Positions 48,123 through 60,426 are shown, numbered from the stretch's first letter. The stretch: DNA of 64,000 bases from Montifringilla adamsi (GCA_017590115.1 JAGGNK010008226.1:6461283-6525282), one strand, 5' to 3'. Notes: generated by a model not told the origin, from the sequence alone. Program-made: numbers and translations.

Positions 48123-48796
48123 ACACCCAGAGTGACACCAGGCAGAGCTGGAATGACTTTAGACCACTGGCCCTGGCCTCATCCCCAGTTTTTGTCAGGA
48201 AAGTTGCATATTTTAGTCACTTGCTGACAAATCTCAAATGTGTGTCAGCACTCCTGGTCTCCCTTGTTCTGCTCCAAGCCCTGCTTGCTCTGCACTGACC
48301 ATGTCCCCTGTCCCCTCTGAGCCACCAGCATCACCTCACAGTGAACTCTGGAGCCTCCAGGAACCTCCAGGGCTTCCCTGAAAACAACATCAAACAGCAC
48401 TGCAGAACACACACTCTGCTATGAAAAGAGGAAACCTCCATGTTACAAAAAAATTAGCTTTTTTGTTGATCTTAGCTCAACATCCATGAGACTGGTGAGG
48501 GGAGTTGGGCTCCCACCCATGTCCATGGCAGCAGGATCCCTACAGCACTCAAAAATTCCCAAAAATTCCTCAAACTCCCCACTTAGCACCTGGGAGCTAA
48601 AGGACAGGGATGGCTTAGCTGCAGGGTCAGGTATCAGAGTGATCACTCTGCTAACACAGTGTCTCACTTAAACATTTTTTTAAGGCCTTTTCTTCTTTCT
48701 GTGTATTATTCTCACTGGAGGAAGTAATTTATACTCAACTCTGTTTAAAACATTAGAACTGTTTAAATTTCCTCCTGGCTTTTTTAATTCAAATAC

Positions 48797-49048
48797 CTGC
48801 AGAAGCCTGGAGGAAAAAGAAGTGTCATTGTTAAAGATTCATCAAGCTCCCTGCTCAGTAAGGGCTGGGAGAGATCATGGTTTGCTCCTTCAGATCTGAG
48901 GTGAGTCATCCAAAAAATCCACACGGACGTTACATCGGAGATGAAAGCCAAGCTGGAACGAGCAGCGGAACCAAACCCTTGTCTTCTGCTCTTCTTCATG
49001 TGTCATAAAGAAAGGATGTCATAAAACTGCAGAGCCTGGTGTCACCTG
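48797..49048 (-). other. exon-like segment, unassigned
   Basis: On the minus strand an acceptor-like 'cagttttatttcag' precedes 49048, and a donor GCTTCTGCAG|gtattt follows 48797. An ATG at 48999 opens a frame of 68 codons to the donor (MKKSRRQGFGSAARSS...), immediately preceded by an in-frame stop. The middle keeps five CpGs within about 50 bp ('cacggacgttacatcgg', 'aacgagcagcgg'), suggesting constraint. However, the donor leaves phase 2 while the next known C10orf90 exon needs phase 1. It may be a conserved noncoding element, an alternative first exon, or chance. Confidence 0.25.
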
Positions 49049-49237
49049 AAATAAAACTGAGCAGCAGAGCTAAAGTTCACATTCCTGGTATGAAAAGTAG
49101 AGACATGAATGCTGAAAGTTCCACTTTTGTCAGAGTCCTTGCTGGTGTCAAATTGATTTACAGGGAATTTACCAGAAAATGTTGTGTTTAGTTGCTAGAG
49201 GAGAGAGTGCTGCATCTCCAGCAAGCCTTGGCACAGG

Positions 49238-49400
49238 CACATGGAATGGTTTGGGTTGGAAGGGACCTTAAGATCAAGGGCAGGGACATCTTCCACTATC
49301 CCAAGGTGCTCCAAACCCCAATGTCCAACCTGGCCTTGGACACTTCCAGGGATCCAGGGGCAGCTACAGCTTCTCTTTTTGTCCTCCCTGGACATTCCTC
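49238..49400 (-). mobile_element. CR1 LINE 3' fragment
   Basis: Reverse CR1 end: 'atggaatggtttgggttgga', 'agggaccttaagatc', 'ggatccaggggcagctacag'. An internal piece around the 'tgccatgg' block is deleted. Confidence 0.93.
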
Positions 49401-52400
49401 TGAGCCTCCAGAAGTGATGCTAAATTCAAGGAAGAGGGGAGGGGCTACACTGATAATCTCTGCAGGATTTGACATTTAGCAGCCTTGGTGTAAGGAATTT
49501 TCACCAGGATGCGTAAGGAGAACAGGGAGCGATCCTGAGAGCTCAAACACACCTAAAAACCACACAGGATGTGCTCCTCAAGAGAGGATGGCAGAGGGAC
49601 AGTCCCTCAGTCCTCTCAGAGCATCTTTGCTGAACTTAAAAACGTCACCTGCACATCCTGACAACAGGGGTCAAACAGCAACTTGGACTCAAAGCAGGGA
49701 AAACAGCTCCAGCCCTTTCCTTGAAACCTCTCTTGTCATGAAAAAAGCCAAACCAACACAAACAAGCACTCTGCCACAAAAGAAAGCACTTGAACACAGT
49801 GGCACAAAATGATGGTGTTTTAAGGCAGCTTGGTGGGGAAGGCTTTCAAATCAGAGCGAGCCTAACAGCCAGAAATCATTTCAGCCTGAACAGGAGTCAT
49901 TGTGTAAACAAAATAGGAAAGTTTTCTTTGTTGTTGGGTTTTTTTTAACATGTCAGGAAGGATTTTCTTCTGTTACAAGTGAGATTTGATAAGTGAATTA
50001 TCTCTCCCTGCTTGCACACCTTGAGCTGTGCTGGCTGCCTGCAGAGATGATTACAGGATCCACCACGGAAGGGACAAATGGGTTCTGGTCTGCTATCAAA
50101 AAGCCACAAGTCATAAACGTCTCATTATCTGTGCTATTAGAAGCAAGGTGCTCATCAGGGGGCTAGAAAGAGCACAGAAATTAGATCTTCAAACCCATGC
50201 ATAAGTGAAAAAAAATTGTGTTTTCATTATGCATTGCTGTTATTCTTTATCTCCAATTAATAATATAAAGAAAGGGATCACCCCCGGCACATCCATCACA
50301 CAGACTAAATTAATAAAATTCTTCACTTTCTCCCTCTTCCCTTTCTCCATCAAGTTTTCTTTCTTTTTTCCTTTTTTTTTTAATTTTTTTTATTTTTTTA
50401 TTTTTATTTTCAGTGATGTGCTGTTGGGTAATCCAATATTATCCATACATCTCACTATGAATTTGGGACATAGATACGTTTCTATAATTTGGACACATTT
50501 TTCTAAGAGCATTTGGAAAAAGCAGTGACAGATTGTGCATGAACAACAACAAAAAAACCCCAATTTCTCCTCTGAGAAAAGAAATCCTCTTTAGGAGATC
50601 CTGGGAAATTCTGATTCCCGTGTGAGGAGCCCTCTGCTCACACCAAGGGAGGTGACACCTTTGGTTCCTTGTCAAAGTTCCTATTTTGTGACCATTTTAT
50701 TCCTTTGGGAAACTGCTGATATTTCCTTAACCAAACATTTCAGTGGGGTCAGGGATCCCAGGGAGAGGTTTTGCCCTGGAGGTGAGGTTTGGGACCATGT
50801 GGGAACAGGAGGATCAATGGGAATCAGCTGGAGATGAGAGCCTGAGAGGCTCTGGAAGTGTCACTAGCCATGGGAAGCAAGAGAGGGGAAAAACCAAAAG
50901 CAAGGCACTCACTGGAGGCTGTTTTGTGCAAGAAATTTGTAGAGCTGACTTTTGGGTTAGACCAACCTGAATAAATACATTCAATATTTCAGTATGAACA
51001 CTGGATGTGCCAGAAGTGTGTACAGAAAATAAAGTAACCAGGAGACAGAGACAAAGAAAGGAGGCGAGTCCAGGCAACATCAGCACCAAAAATTTTCTAA
51101 TTTTAGGTAATTCTGAAGACAATTCCTGGTTCAGAGCCTTGCACTGAGATCCATTAGTACTTACTGTCACATTATTTGGTTTATTGACCCTGAGCACCCA
51201 ATATCCTCTCAGAATAAAGATGTAATTAACAGAAACATTCCACAAAGAGCTGATGAAAGGTTTCCTTCACCCCTCTCAGAATCCCCCTCACAACCTGGCA
51301 TTAAAAAACCCCCATTTTAGAGACCACATCCATTTCTGAAAGTCCAGCAATGCTTGAGACAGCCAGAAAATTCTTAAGTAACTGTAAACATGACAAATAC
51401 AGTGCATAATCAAACAAAGGCAAAGCAGTTCTGCAGCCAAAAAATTATATTTATGAAGAGTGATTTTAGCGTTATTATGAGAATTTATGTAAAGGTCACA
51501 ACATGCATAGAATGTGATGGCACAAATGGATTCTGTAAATAAAAATTCCACCCGTGTTGCTCAGAACTGGTAGCAATTACAAAATGTACACATTTGCCCA
51601 GAGCTGCTTGTGCATAATAAGAGCTTGAGGGTTTTGTGTAGCCTCCCAATTCAATATTTCTTATATTTACCTGCTTTTGAAAGAGAAATTCAGAGAGGAC
51701 AAGTGTGCTGCCTGTTATGCATTTCATGACTCAATTTATGTCCTGCTGCAGGGATTTTTTTGAGATGCTTTGGCGTAACAATGGTATTTATTGATTTTTT
51801 TTTTCCCTTTTAATACTCTTAAAACAGCGGTGACTCCAGAAAATGATGTGTGCTGTGGGTACAGATGTTTTTGTGGAGGTATCAAAGGAGTGACTCCAGC
51901 CCACATCTCTATCACTCCCATTTTGTTTCCAAAACAAAGAAATGGGATGTTCAGGAGCCAAATTTGACACTGAACGATTTGTACAACAAAACAAAACTTA
52001 CTGGACTTCCAGCCATGCCAGATTGAATACAGACTTTTCGTGTTACTTTTGTACAATAGAAGCATTCATTTTTTGTGTAATGCTTGGGATTATTCTTTCT
52101 TTCTAGGAAGACTTTCACATTAACTGCTGTGATTACAGACATCACAAACTGCTTGATAATAGGGGATGCAGGAGGCTAAAACCAAGATTAAAAAACATCA
52201 GCTTTCACAGGATAAAAACACAATAGGCAAGATTTAAGTAACTATGAGGCCTCAAAAGTTCAGTTTCTAAGTCGCTGGTGTGATCATAAATAGATCTGTT
52301 TTGCATAATTTAAGAATATTTTGCAGCTCCCTCTAATTTATTTCAGTTGCCATGGACTTGCCCCTATTTGAAATCTAACAGCTGAACTTTGCAGTTATTC

Positions 52401-54402
52401 CACCACATAAAACTTTCCAGTCGGTGAATTATTACCTGATTTTGCCTTTGGAAGGGAAAGCAGAAAACCAAATCTCTATTCATAATGTGCTTTTACTGCG
52501 CACCCTCACTTGTTTCATTTTGAAATTACCCTTTTTGGATTCCATTGCAACAGGTGGAGAAACCCAGATAGAGATTAAAAAATCGAGATTAAGCCAAAAG
52601 TGCTGTTATATGACCATAAAGCAGGGCGTGGGGGCTGTTGGTTTTATCACCAGATTCAGCAGAAAACAATTGGCCATTGCCTTTTTTTTTTTTCCTTTTC
52701 TTTTTTAATCACTCAGGCTTTCAGCTCTGAAATGGTGCAGAAAAGTCTGGAATCGATGATTAAATGTTAAAGCCCTCAAACCCATAACTCCTGGCAGCTT
52801 TTGGGGGTGAAACGTGGAGTTCTCTCCAGCTTTCTTTTGCCTGTGGATGTCACCTGGATGGGAAGGAGCAGGGCTGGGCTGTCAGCACCCAGCCCAGGCA
52901 GCCCTGGCTGCTTTTCCAAGAAGGAATCAGCTGCTGCCTAGCAACCACCCAAACCTGGTGGCTGTTTGTGAATTCCAGTTCTTGTGCAAAACTAAGCTCA
53001 GATCTCAAATTATTGCATTCAACAATAATTGCATTCAACATCAGAGCTGCATCAGATGGGTAAGAAATTGCATTTTCCTTTAATTCCTCGTTCTCCAAGG
53101 TTGTGTTTGTAAAATACACACACACCCCACAACAAATTTAATGCCAGGCCAATCAAAAAAATGTTTCAGTACGTGAATAGTTATTTTTTTGTAATAGTTG
53201 TCCTTTAAGAGCTACTTCCATGAATAAAGTAATTTCTGACTTTTCATTTAATGATGTCACATTTTAATGATGTCACTAAGGGTGATATAGGAACAAACTT
53301 AAAGGGTCTCATTCTCTTGGGCATGACACAAATTTCCCTGCAAAAATGTTGTCCCTATAGTTCAGAAGTCCTGAATTTTTTTTTCCTAATTATTATTTAC
53401 TGCATGTGAAACAAGTAAGGAAAAAAAACCAACCCCAAATATCAAAAAAACCCAAGAACTTTTGCACTGTGCCCTCCACTCAGATCACATTTTTAGCCTG
53501 ATTTCCAAAAGGAATTTGATTTATGCCCTCTCCTTCTTTATGCCCAACCTGAGCCTTTTAAAGTTGTGGCCTCTTCCAAGCAACTTGACAGAAGGGTCGA
53601 TAGCTGATGTCCCAACAAGCTGACCACAAAAATCAATGGATTTGTGGGAATGAGAGGCTGCCACAGACAGAAGCTCACCAGGTCATCCCTGTTGGATCTA
53701 TGGACACCTTTCCAGCCAGGCAGGACACATCCCTTGTCGTGGGAGCAGGGAGGGGGCACAGGGGCAGATGGAAGAGGGGAAGGGAAAGGAGACACGAGGA
53801 GGAGTGAGGAACAATATTTGGGTCTGGGCTCATGGGCTCTGTCAGCTCTCTTCTTGTCAGCCTGGATTTTCCATTTCACATTCTTGTTTTCAGTCTCTAA
53901 AAAATACTGAAATCCCCTGGTGAGATTATGGAAACTGGGGGGCTTGGAGAAAATCTAATACTGCCACAGCTGCTTGACCCTGGTAGTGGGGTACCTTAGA
54001 CATAACCATGTGCAATATCTGTCCTGTTTGAAGTCACAGAGCAAAGCACTGCTGGAGCAGTCACCCGCCTAAATGTGACAGACTCAGCATCGGATTCCCA
54101 GATTTTACTGCAGAGAATGCTTGGAATAATGCCATGTGAAGTGATAACTGAGCAGCTCAGAACAACCAAATGCTGAAACAATTCCCTCTCCAAGGCAAAT
54201 GAGGTGGCTGGGGACGGCTGCCACCAGCACCACTTTGTTTGTCCTGCAGTTGTTCCTTTCCACAACAATCTCTGATCCAGAGCCAATGCACAAACCATTA
54301 AATAACTCAGCTGCACTCTTCCCCCAGCCAAACCCTGCCCCTTCCACATCCAGCCTTTCCACTGGGTGCTTTGGCATGGGAATTGATCCCAAACATCAAT
54401 TC

Positions 54403-54500
54403 TCCTGCTTTTGGGACACTACTCCAAGGTTAGGGCAAGACTACTACAGGAAGAAGCAGGGAAAGGAGCTCACATGGTGTGAAGTAGTGCTGCAATGAAA
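54403..54500 (+). repeat. LTR-like interspersed repeat fragment, copy 1
   Basis: About 100 bp highly similar and in the same orientation to 56352-56461. Shared blocks: 'cttttgggacac', 'actccaaggttag', 'caagactactacag', 'gaagcagggaaaggagct', 'ggtgtgaagtagtgctg'. Family not named. Confidence 0.8.
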
Positions 54501-55022
54501 CCACTTCCAGGACACTGACTTTGCTGGATGTGCTTTCAGAAACCTCTTAGGTCACTGTTGATATTCCCTGTTCCCTCAAACCCTGGGAAGGACCTGCAGG
54601 ACATGGCTGAGGCTTTCCAGGCTCAACAAGGAGCACCCTGAGCTCCCAGCCCTGTGCTGGTGACACCGAGGCTCAGGTGGGACGTGACCAGGTCAGGACC
54701 TGCCCAAAGCCAAGGGCAGCAAAGCTCAGGTGGAAGGTTCAGTTCTTTTGGGAAAGCTGCAGCTGGAAATGTGGATATGAAACTGCACAGCCAAGCCACG
54801 TGGCTGCAGCCCTCAGCAAACTGAGTGCACCCTTTCTGCACCCAAATCTTTGTTTTGTCCCGGTTTTCTTGGACCAGTAGGCTCAGGTAGGTATCTCTAG
54901 TGGATTAGTTCCAGTTACTTTGGTTAATCTGCAATTTTGGTTTGATGGGTTTTTTTTTGGTTTGTGTGGTTTTGGTTTTTGGGGTTTTTTTTAAGGATGA
55001 GATGTGGCTTTGTCTGTTTGCC

Positions 55023-55043
55023 TTTTTTTTTTTTTTTTTTTTT
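55023..55043. repeat. poly-T run in T/G-rich stretch
   Basis: Twenty-one T residues within a T/G-rich segment (54940-55070). Confidence 0.9.
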
Positions 55044-56237
55044 GGTTTGTAATGGACCTTTTTTTTACATCCATTCCAAAAAGGTACCTTGGTGGCTCTT
55101 ATATCCAAAGGGAAAATGGAGAAAAGCCTGGTCTTTGCTAGGACAGGTATGAATGTGTGCTGGGAGCACTCCAGCAGCTGTCCCACCCTGAGGAAGAAAA
55201 CAGGCCAGTTTTATTTCCAACCCTGCACCATGGAGCTCAGCGATCCTGAATTTTCTCCCCCCAAACCTATCCATGCAATCTGGATGGTGGGAATGCTAAA
55301 CAGATGTGCACACACAGGGACTGAATCTGGAGAGCACTGCAATATTCAAGGGAGGCAAAAAACAGGAGTATTTACTGTAAATTAAACCCAACCAACAGCA
55401 GCCAACAGGACAGACAAATACTGCAGGGATACCTGCAAGGGCATTTGGCTAAAGTTTTGTCTTCTTTAAACAGATTTAAACCCAAGCTTTTAAAATTGTT
55501 CTCCTTTTAAAGAGCAAAAAAAAAAAATTAAAATATACTCAGAAGTATGTGCACTTTTTGGTGCTTAATGGGGTAAAGGTCATCTATGATGTAAAAAAAA
55601 TAAAATCCCAAAAATTCTAGCAAGTCACTCATTATTTTAAATAAAAAGGCAAAAATGCTTCTCACAACCTAAACTGAAAGCGTGATTTTGGAGGATGTGT
55701 CTGGTCTATGTCATATTGATTTAAAACCATCTTATTACTCTAAATGTGGTTAGCCTTAGTTAGAAAAATGTTGGGATTAACACCTTGGCCAGAAATTTAA
55801 TGCTGATAGGTGTATAAATGTAGATTTATATACTTCATTCAACAGTTAAGGCAAGTTTATTAAGTCAAAATTATGTGGATTTCTCTAATTTATAACGGTC
55901 TTTTTATATTTCAATAAAAGACTGAAACGAGCACAAGATGTTTCTGTACCTTGGGTTTACATTGGTGTTTCTGGCTGTGTATTGTGATAATATTAGGATT
56001 TTCCCAGGATTCCCAAGGTTGAGAACATGGGGTTTTTCTTGGGGTTTTGGGGATTTTTGGTGTTTTGTGTTTTTTTCCACTTAGTTCCCTGTCCCCTTTT
56101 AAAAAGCAGTAGCTAAATCAAAGTGTTATTGATTTCCTTGCATACAGACAACTAAAACTTCCACCACCTCCAAACCTTATTCTTCCCAACCTTCTCTTTT
56201 CCTAATAAAGCTTCCAGGTCATGGTTATCCACTGGCA

Positions 56238-56303
56238 GAGCTGGATACATTTGGTAAATGAGCTGGATAAATCTGGTAAACAGAGCTGGTAAGATCTGGT
56301 AAA
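56238..56303. repeat. short tandem repeat, three 22-23-bp units
   Basis: Three units of the form 'gagctggataaatctggtaa' with a few substitutions each. Confidence 0.9.
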
Positions 56304-56351
56304 TGCTCAACCTAAATTATTATAACTCCACTCTCAGATTCCTGGGAAAAA

Positions 56352-56461
56352 CTCCTCCTTTTGGGACACAACTCCAAGGTTAGGCCAAGACTACTACAGA
56401 AGTAATCTGAAGTAGAAGCAGGGAAAGGAGCTTATATGGTGTGAAGTAGTGCTGTAATAAA
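56352..56461 (+). repeat. LTR-like interspersed repeat fragment, copy 2
   Basis: Second copy of the 54403-54500 repeat. It has an extra 'aagtaatctgaagtag' and ends 'gtagtgctgtaataaaatcc', where the AATAAA would fit a polyadenylation signal in an LTR R region. The copies are about 1.95 kb apart in direct orientation. Confidence 0.8.
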
Positions 56462-56827
56462 ATCCGTATTTCCCTGAAGGAGGAGTTTGCAATACCTGCA
56501 CCTACAGCAGGTTATGGTAACAGCCTCTGCTTTGTGGGGAGAAATAAAGAGCTTTATGTTCCTGACCTCCAGCACACACTGCCATGAAATCAGAGTGCAA
56601 TTGGAGTTATTTGCTGCTTTTTAGATATTCATTTCTCTTCCCTGTGCTGAAAAGGCCTGGCTGAAGGCAGCTTATACTAGATTAGGCTTCCAACACCTTC
56701 ATGCATTATAGACTCCAGAGACATTTTTTTCTCTCACTCTCAGAAGGTGAAAGTGTTGAGTCATTTCTTCTTAAGACCTGGTGGAAGTTATTGCTCATTA
56801 AATGAAAGAGCTGGTGCTCAAGGCAGG

Positions 56828-57118
56828 GCTCAGAGCTGCTCTCCCAGGCCAGGCTCAAGGATGCTCTGCCAGGCCTGGCTCAGGGATGCCCTTCCCAGGC
56901 TGAACTCAGGCATGCTCTGCCAGGCTAGGCTCAGGGATATCCTTCCCAGGCCAGGCTCAGGGATGCTCTCCCAGGCCTGGCTCAGGGATGCTCTCCTAGG
57001 CCTGGCTCAGGGATGCCCTTCCCAGGCCTGGCTCAGGGATGCTCTCCCAGGCCTGGCTCAGGGATGCCCTTCCCAGGCTGAACTCAGGGACGCTCTCCCA
57101 GGCCGAGCTTGGGGATGC
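56828..57118. repeat. 25/26-bp minisatellite, about eleven units
   Basis: Units alternate between 'gatgctctcccaggcctggc' + 'tcagg' (25 bp) and 'gatgcccttcccaggctgaa' + 'ctcagg' (26 bp), giving a 51-bp higher-order period in part. Because 51 is a multiple of three, long open frames exist on both strands with 17-residue repeats; these are a consequence of the array. Confidence 0.93.
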
Positions 57119-57219
57119 TCCATGTCCAGCTGCAGCTTCCACGTCCCCTTGGGACTCAGCTCCCAGCTCCCCTCTGCTGCTCTGCTCACCCTTCCCTGGC
57201 CTGACTGAGCCAGGCTCCA

Positions 57220-57640
57220 GCAGCTTATCCCAGATCCTGACGGGGATTGCCAGGAGCTCATGGATGCAGCCGCTGCCAGCAATAATTAGGGTTTCAAAGG
57301 AGAGCGCCTGGCGGGAAGGGATTGTCGTTTGTGGAGCCAGTCCCTTTAAAGGAGAAACAACCCCGGTGCTATGGAGAGGATAATTTGGCAGTTCCAGTCC
57401 CAGTGGCTCAGAGACATAAAATCCAGCCTCATCAATGTGTAAGATTAGAAGCAATTAGCCCCTATATGGTAAAGTCATCGCTTAGGAACCCGGCGCCGTC
57501 TGGGGACTTGGTGTAACGATGCCTCGGGGACAAGTAAGATGGGACCTCTGACTTGAGCGATTTGGAAGGGGCTGAGACCTAATTAAATCTGCAAAGATGC
57601 TGTAACTGCATTAAAAGGGATTTTTAAATATGAGCCATAT
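57220..57640. promoter_or_regulatory. candidate enhancer with CArG boxes
   Basis: About 420 bp of unique sequence with the highest CpG retention outside the ADAM12 promoter ('gagcgcctggcggg', 'ggcgccgtctgg', 'aacgatgcctcgggg'). It has a perfect CArG box CCTTTAAAGG at 57343-57352, a near-CArG CCCTATATGG around 57460-57469, and a TCF/LEF-like 'tttcaaagg' at 57292-57300. A minus-strand frame is open across part of it but shows no usable exon boundaries in phase. Candidate enhancer of C10orf90 or a neighbour; inference. Confidence 0.4.
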
Positions 57641-58639
57641 TCCCTTTCACTAAACAAACTAGGTGTATTCCACCCTGGAACAGGGAGAGAATTAATCAAG
57701 GGACAGCGAGCCAACAGCTGCTGTGCGGCTGCCAAAGAGAAGATGATACAGGATTATACAGAATTGAAGAGCATTTAATAAGAATTCGGGGATATTTACA
57801 AGAATTGAAGAATATTTAACAGGGTTTTTTGAAGGATGAGGTTTTATTCAGCTGTGGTGAAAACCAAGCACATAACCCTCATTGTAAATCCAAGAGAATG
57901 TAAGGATTTTTTAAATCTGTTTCTCCAAATGTTTCACTTATAATAAACACTGATTGCCTTACATAAGTAAAAGCTAATTTTCTTGTAAAAAGTAATATAC
58001 AATTTACTTTTTCACTCATTAAAAAAACCAACTTGCAGCTTTTCAAAGAGGGATACGCAGAGCTATTATATTTCTGCTGCTTAGCTTCACACAGCACTTC
58101 CCATCTTCCTTTTCCTTAAAAAGGCTTGGCATTTTGTACTGGAAAAAGGAAAGATTCTAAGTTCTCTTCTCAGCAATGATTGCCTCATTTATATGATCTA
58201 TCTTCTCCCAAGGATAAAAAAAAAAAAAATCACTGTATAATATTAATATTTTTCTAGCATAATTCAGCCCTCTGCCTTTGTCAGTGCAGAGCTGGATCCT
58301 CAAAGTCTGGAGGGTGAGTGGAAAAGTATTTTAAGGGCATGAACTCAGAGTGGGACAACAGAAACATCCTGATGGCAAAGAGAAAAAAGCACTGCGATGA
58401 CACAGAGAAGTTTAGACCCTTCATCATTCTGCCTAAAAAAGATTAATTACAACAGCATCAAACTCATGGGTAGGCAGGTCAATGCTGAGAGAAATCACCA
58501 TTTAGCCAAAAATCTTCAATATTGTTTTTCTCAAGTCTCAGAAGCAATTTGATCTTTACATTTATGATGGTGGTGGGACTTCAGATAGTGCTTTTACAAA
58601 AGAACCATGTTCAGCCATTCCTGAGTGAATTCGGGGCTA

Positions 58640-58732
58640 TTTATACTTAAATTATCCATGGTAATTATACTGAATTTATTTTATACTAAAATTATCCATT
58701 GCTACTTATACTGAAATTATCCATTGTTTGAC
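58640..58732. repeat. degenerate AT-rich tandem repeat
   Basis: Three to four copies of a unit like 'atactgaaattatccattg', one of them truncated, separated by a few bases. Confidence 0.8.
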
Positions 58733-58977
58733 TGCCTATAAACCTGAGAAGTCAGTAATCTATATTTGAGCCAAACTTGGTGAACAAACCCATAAATACA
58801 TTATCTCACAGAACACATCTACAGCCTATGGGGCGACTAAAATCCTGTTATTAGCGTGATCCCAAAAACTATTCACCCAACAACCATCACCCCTTACAAA
58901 CCACCCCCAGAATAAAAAGGTCACCCTGTCATCTCCCTGGGGATGTGGTTTTGAGTTAATTTCAGAGAAATTTTGAT

Positions 58978-59036
58978 CATGGACTGGTTTGGGTTGGAAG
59001 GGACCTAAATCCCATCCCATTCCACACCCTGCCATG
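58978..59036 (-). mobile_element. CR1 LINE 3' end, outer part, split by insertion
   Basis: 'ggactggtttgggttggaag' and 'ggacctaaatcc' to 'caccctgccatgg'. The continuing block expected directly after 'tgccatgg' is found only at about 59409. Confidence 0.92.
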
Positions 59037-59408
59037 GTCTCTCAGGTGTAGCTGGGTGTGTATTCTATCCCCATCTGTCAGAGCTGGGCAGTTCTCTCTG
59101 TCCATGGGGCAGGTTTCTTTATCTCTCCCACAGCCAATCCTCCCTCCAGGAGATCTCCGCTGTCCATGGGCCATTAATTATCAATTATCTTCTGTTCGTC
59201 TGGTTGTTCTGTATTACTACATTGTTTATTTTATTTTTATTTTCTTCCCTAGTAAAGAACTGTTATTCTTGCTCCCACATTTTTGCCTCAGAGCCCCTTA
59301 ATTTCAACATTATAACAATTCTGAGGGAGGGGTTTTGCATTTTCCATTTCAGGGGAGGCTCCTGCCTTCATTAATCAGACACCTGGCTTTTCAAACCAAG
59401 ACACACAG
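59037..59408. mobile_element. LTR-like insertion within a CR1
   Basis: About 370 bp that interrupt the CR1. It contains 'tctctcaggtgtagctgggt', 'cagagctgggcagttctctc', 'taaagaactgttattcttgc' and 'gggaggctcctgcc', and ends around 'tcaaaccaagacaca'. It resembles LTRs of songbird endogenous retroviruses in style; I did not find an unambiguous target-site duplication, and the limits are accurate to a few bases only. Confidence 0.65.
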
Positions 59409-59512
59409 GTAGGGACACCTTCCACTATCCCAGGATGCTCCAAGCCCCAATGTCCAACCTGGCCTTGGACACTGCCAGGGATCAGGGGCAGCCAGAGCTG
59501 CTCTGGGCTGTG
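59409..59512 (-). mobile_element. CR1 LINE 3' end, inner part, split by insertion
   Basis: Resumes with 'agggacaccttccactatcc', then 'aatgtccaacctggccttgg' and 'gccagagctgctctggg'. Together with 58978-59036 it reconstitutes one ordinary CR1 end. Confidence 0.92.
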
Positions 59513-60372
59513 CACTGAGTACCTCAACCACTGCTGGGCTGTGAAAATTAATCCCTCATCATAATCATGGCTAAGTGGATCCATGCTCTCCTTGAATTAC
59601 AGCAGGTACATGGAATGGTTTCTCCTCTGCCCCATTTGGGCAGATCCAGGTGTCATTCCTGGGGATATCCATGCCTGAAGAATGCAGTTCCAGCAGCAGC
59701 TGTGTGGAAAAGCTCTGTGGGCTCTTTCTTTACAAGAACAGAAATTTAACCAGTGACTGTGTTTTCAGGAGAGAAGCTTGATGAGCTCGATGGCTCCTCA
59801 ATCACCGTGAGAAAAATCAACAGCAATCAAAGTGCTCTGGTATTTCAAACCTTCAAGTGACCTTTCGAGAGGATTTCATTTGGAAAATACAATATGAGGA
59901 AACTCTGTGGATTTGGGAATTCATCTTATAGCCAAAGCCTTTGCTAAATGTCTCCTGCTAGAAATGTAGAATAAACAGCAGTGGGGATCAAAGGTAGAGG
60001 AATAAAAATGAAGGAAAAGGTGGGTGGTGACCAGCCGGTGACCTGGGTCAAGCACACATGTAATTATTTGTCTTCAATTCTGGGTGTTAGAAATGTCCCT
60101 CAGCTTTCAGAAGGAGAGCAATCCCAGTTAGACAAAGTGGGAAACACGAGTGGGACACAGGAAACAAAAGAAAATCCTGCACATGAAAAACAGTCCCACT
60201 CTAATGGCACAGGAAAAGGCTCTGGAGAGAAGGAAAAGAGGGAATTTTACTGGGAAAACCCTGGGGACTGAGGAGGAGACTGCAGAGAAAGCCTGGCTCC
60301 ATCTTCCCCAGAACAGAACAGCAATTAATGCTTTCAAAGTAGAGAGAATTTTTATGGATTTTTTTCAATTGT

Positions 60373-60374
<2 letters not shown>

Positions 60375-60426
<52 letters not shown>
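60375..60426. repeat. 52-bp poly-T run
   Basis: Fifty-two uninterrupted T residues, the longest homopolymer in the window, followed by 'gtttgtttggttttttc'. Length is likely uncertain in any assembly. Confidence 0.95.

Noticed and set aside
56747..57208. 153-codon open frame with 17-residue repeats
   Set aside because: Explained by the 25/26-bp minisatellite whose 51-bp period preserves the frame on both strands.
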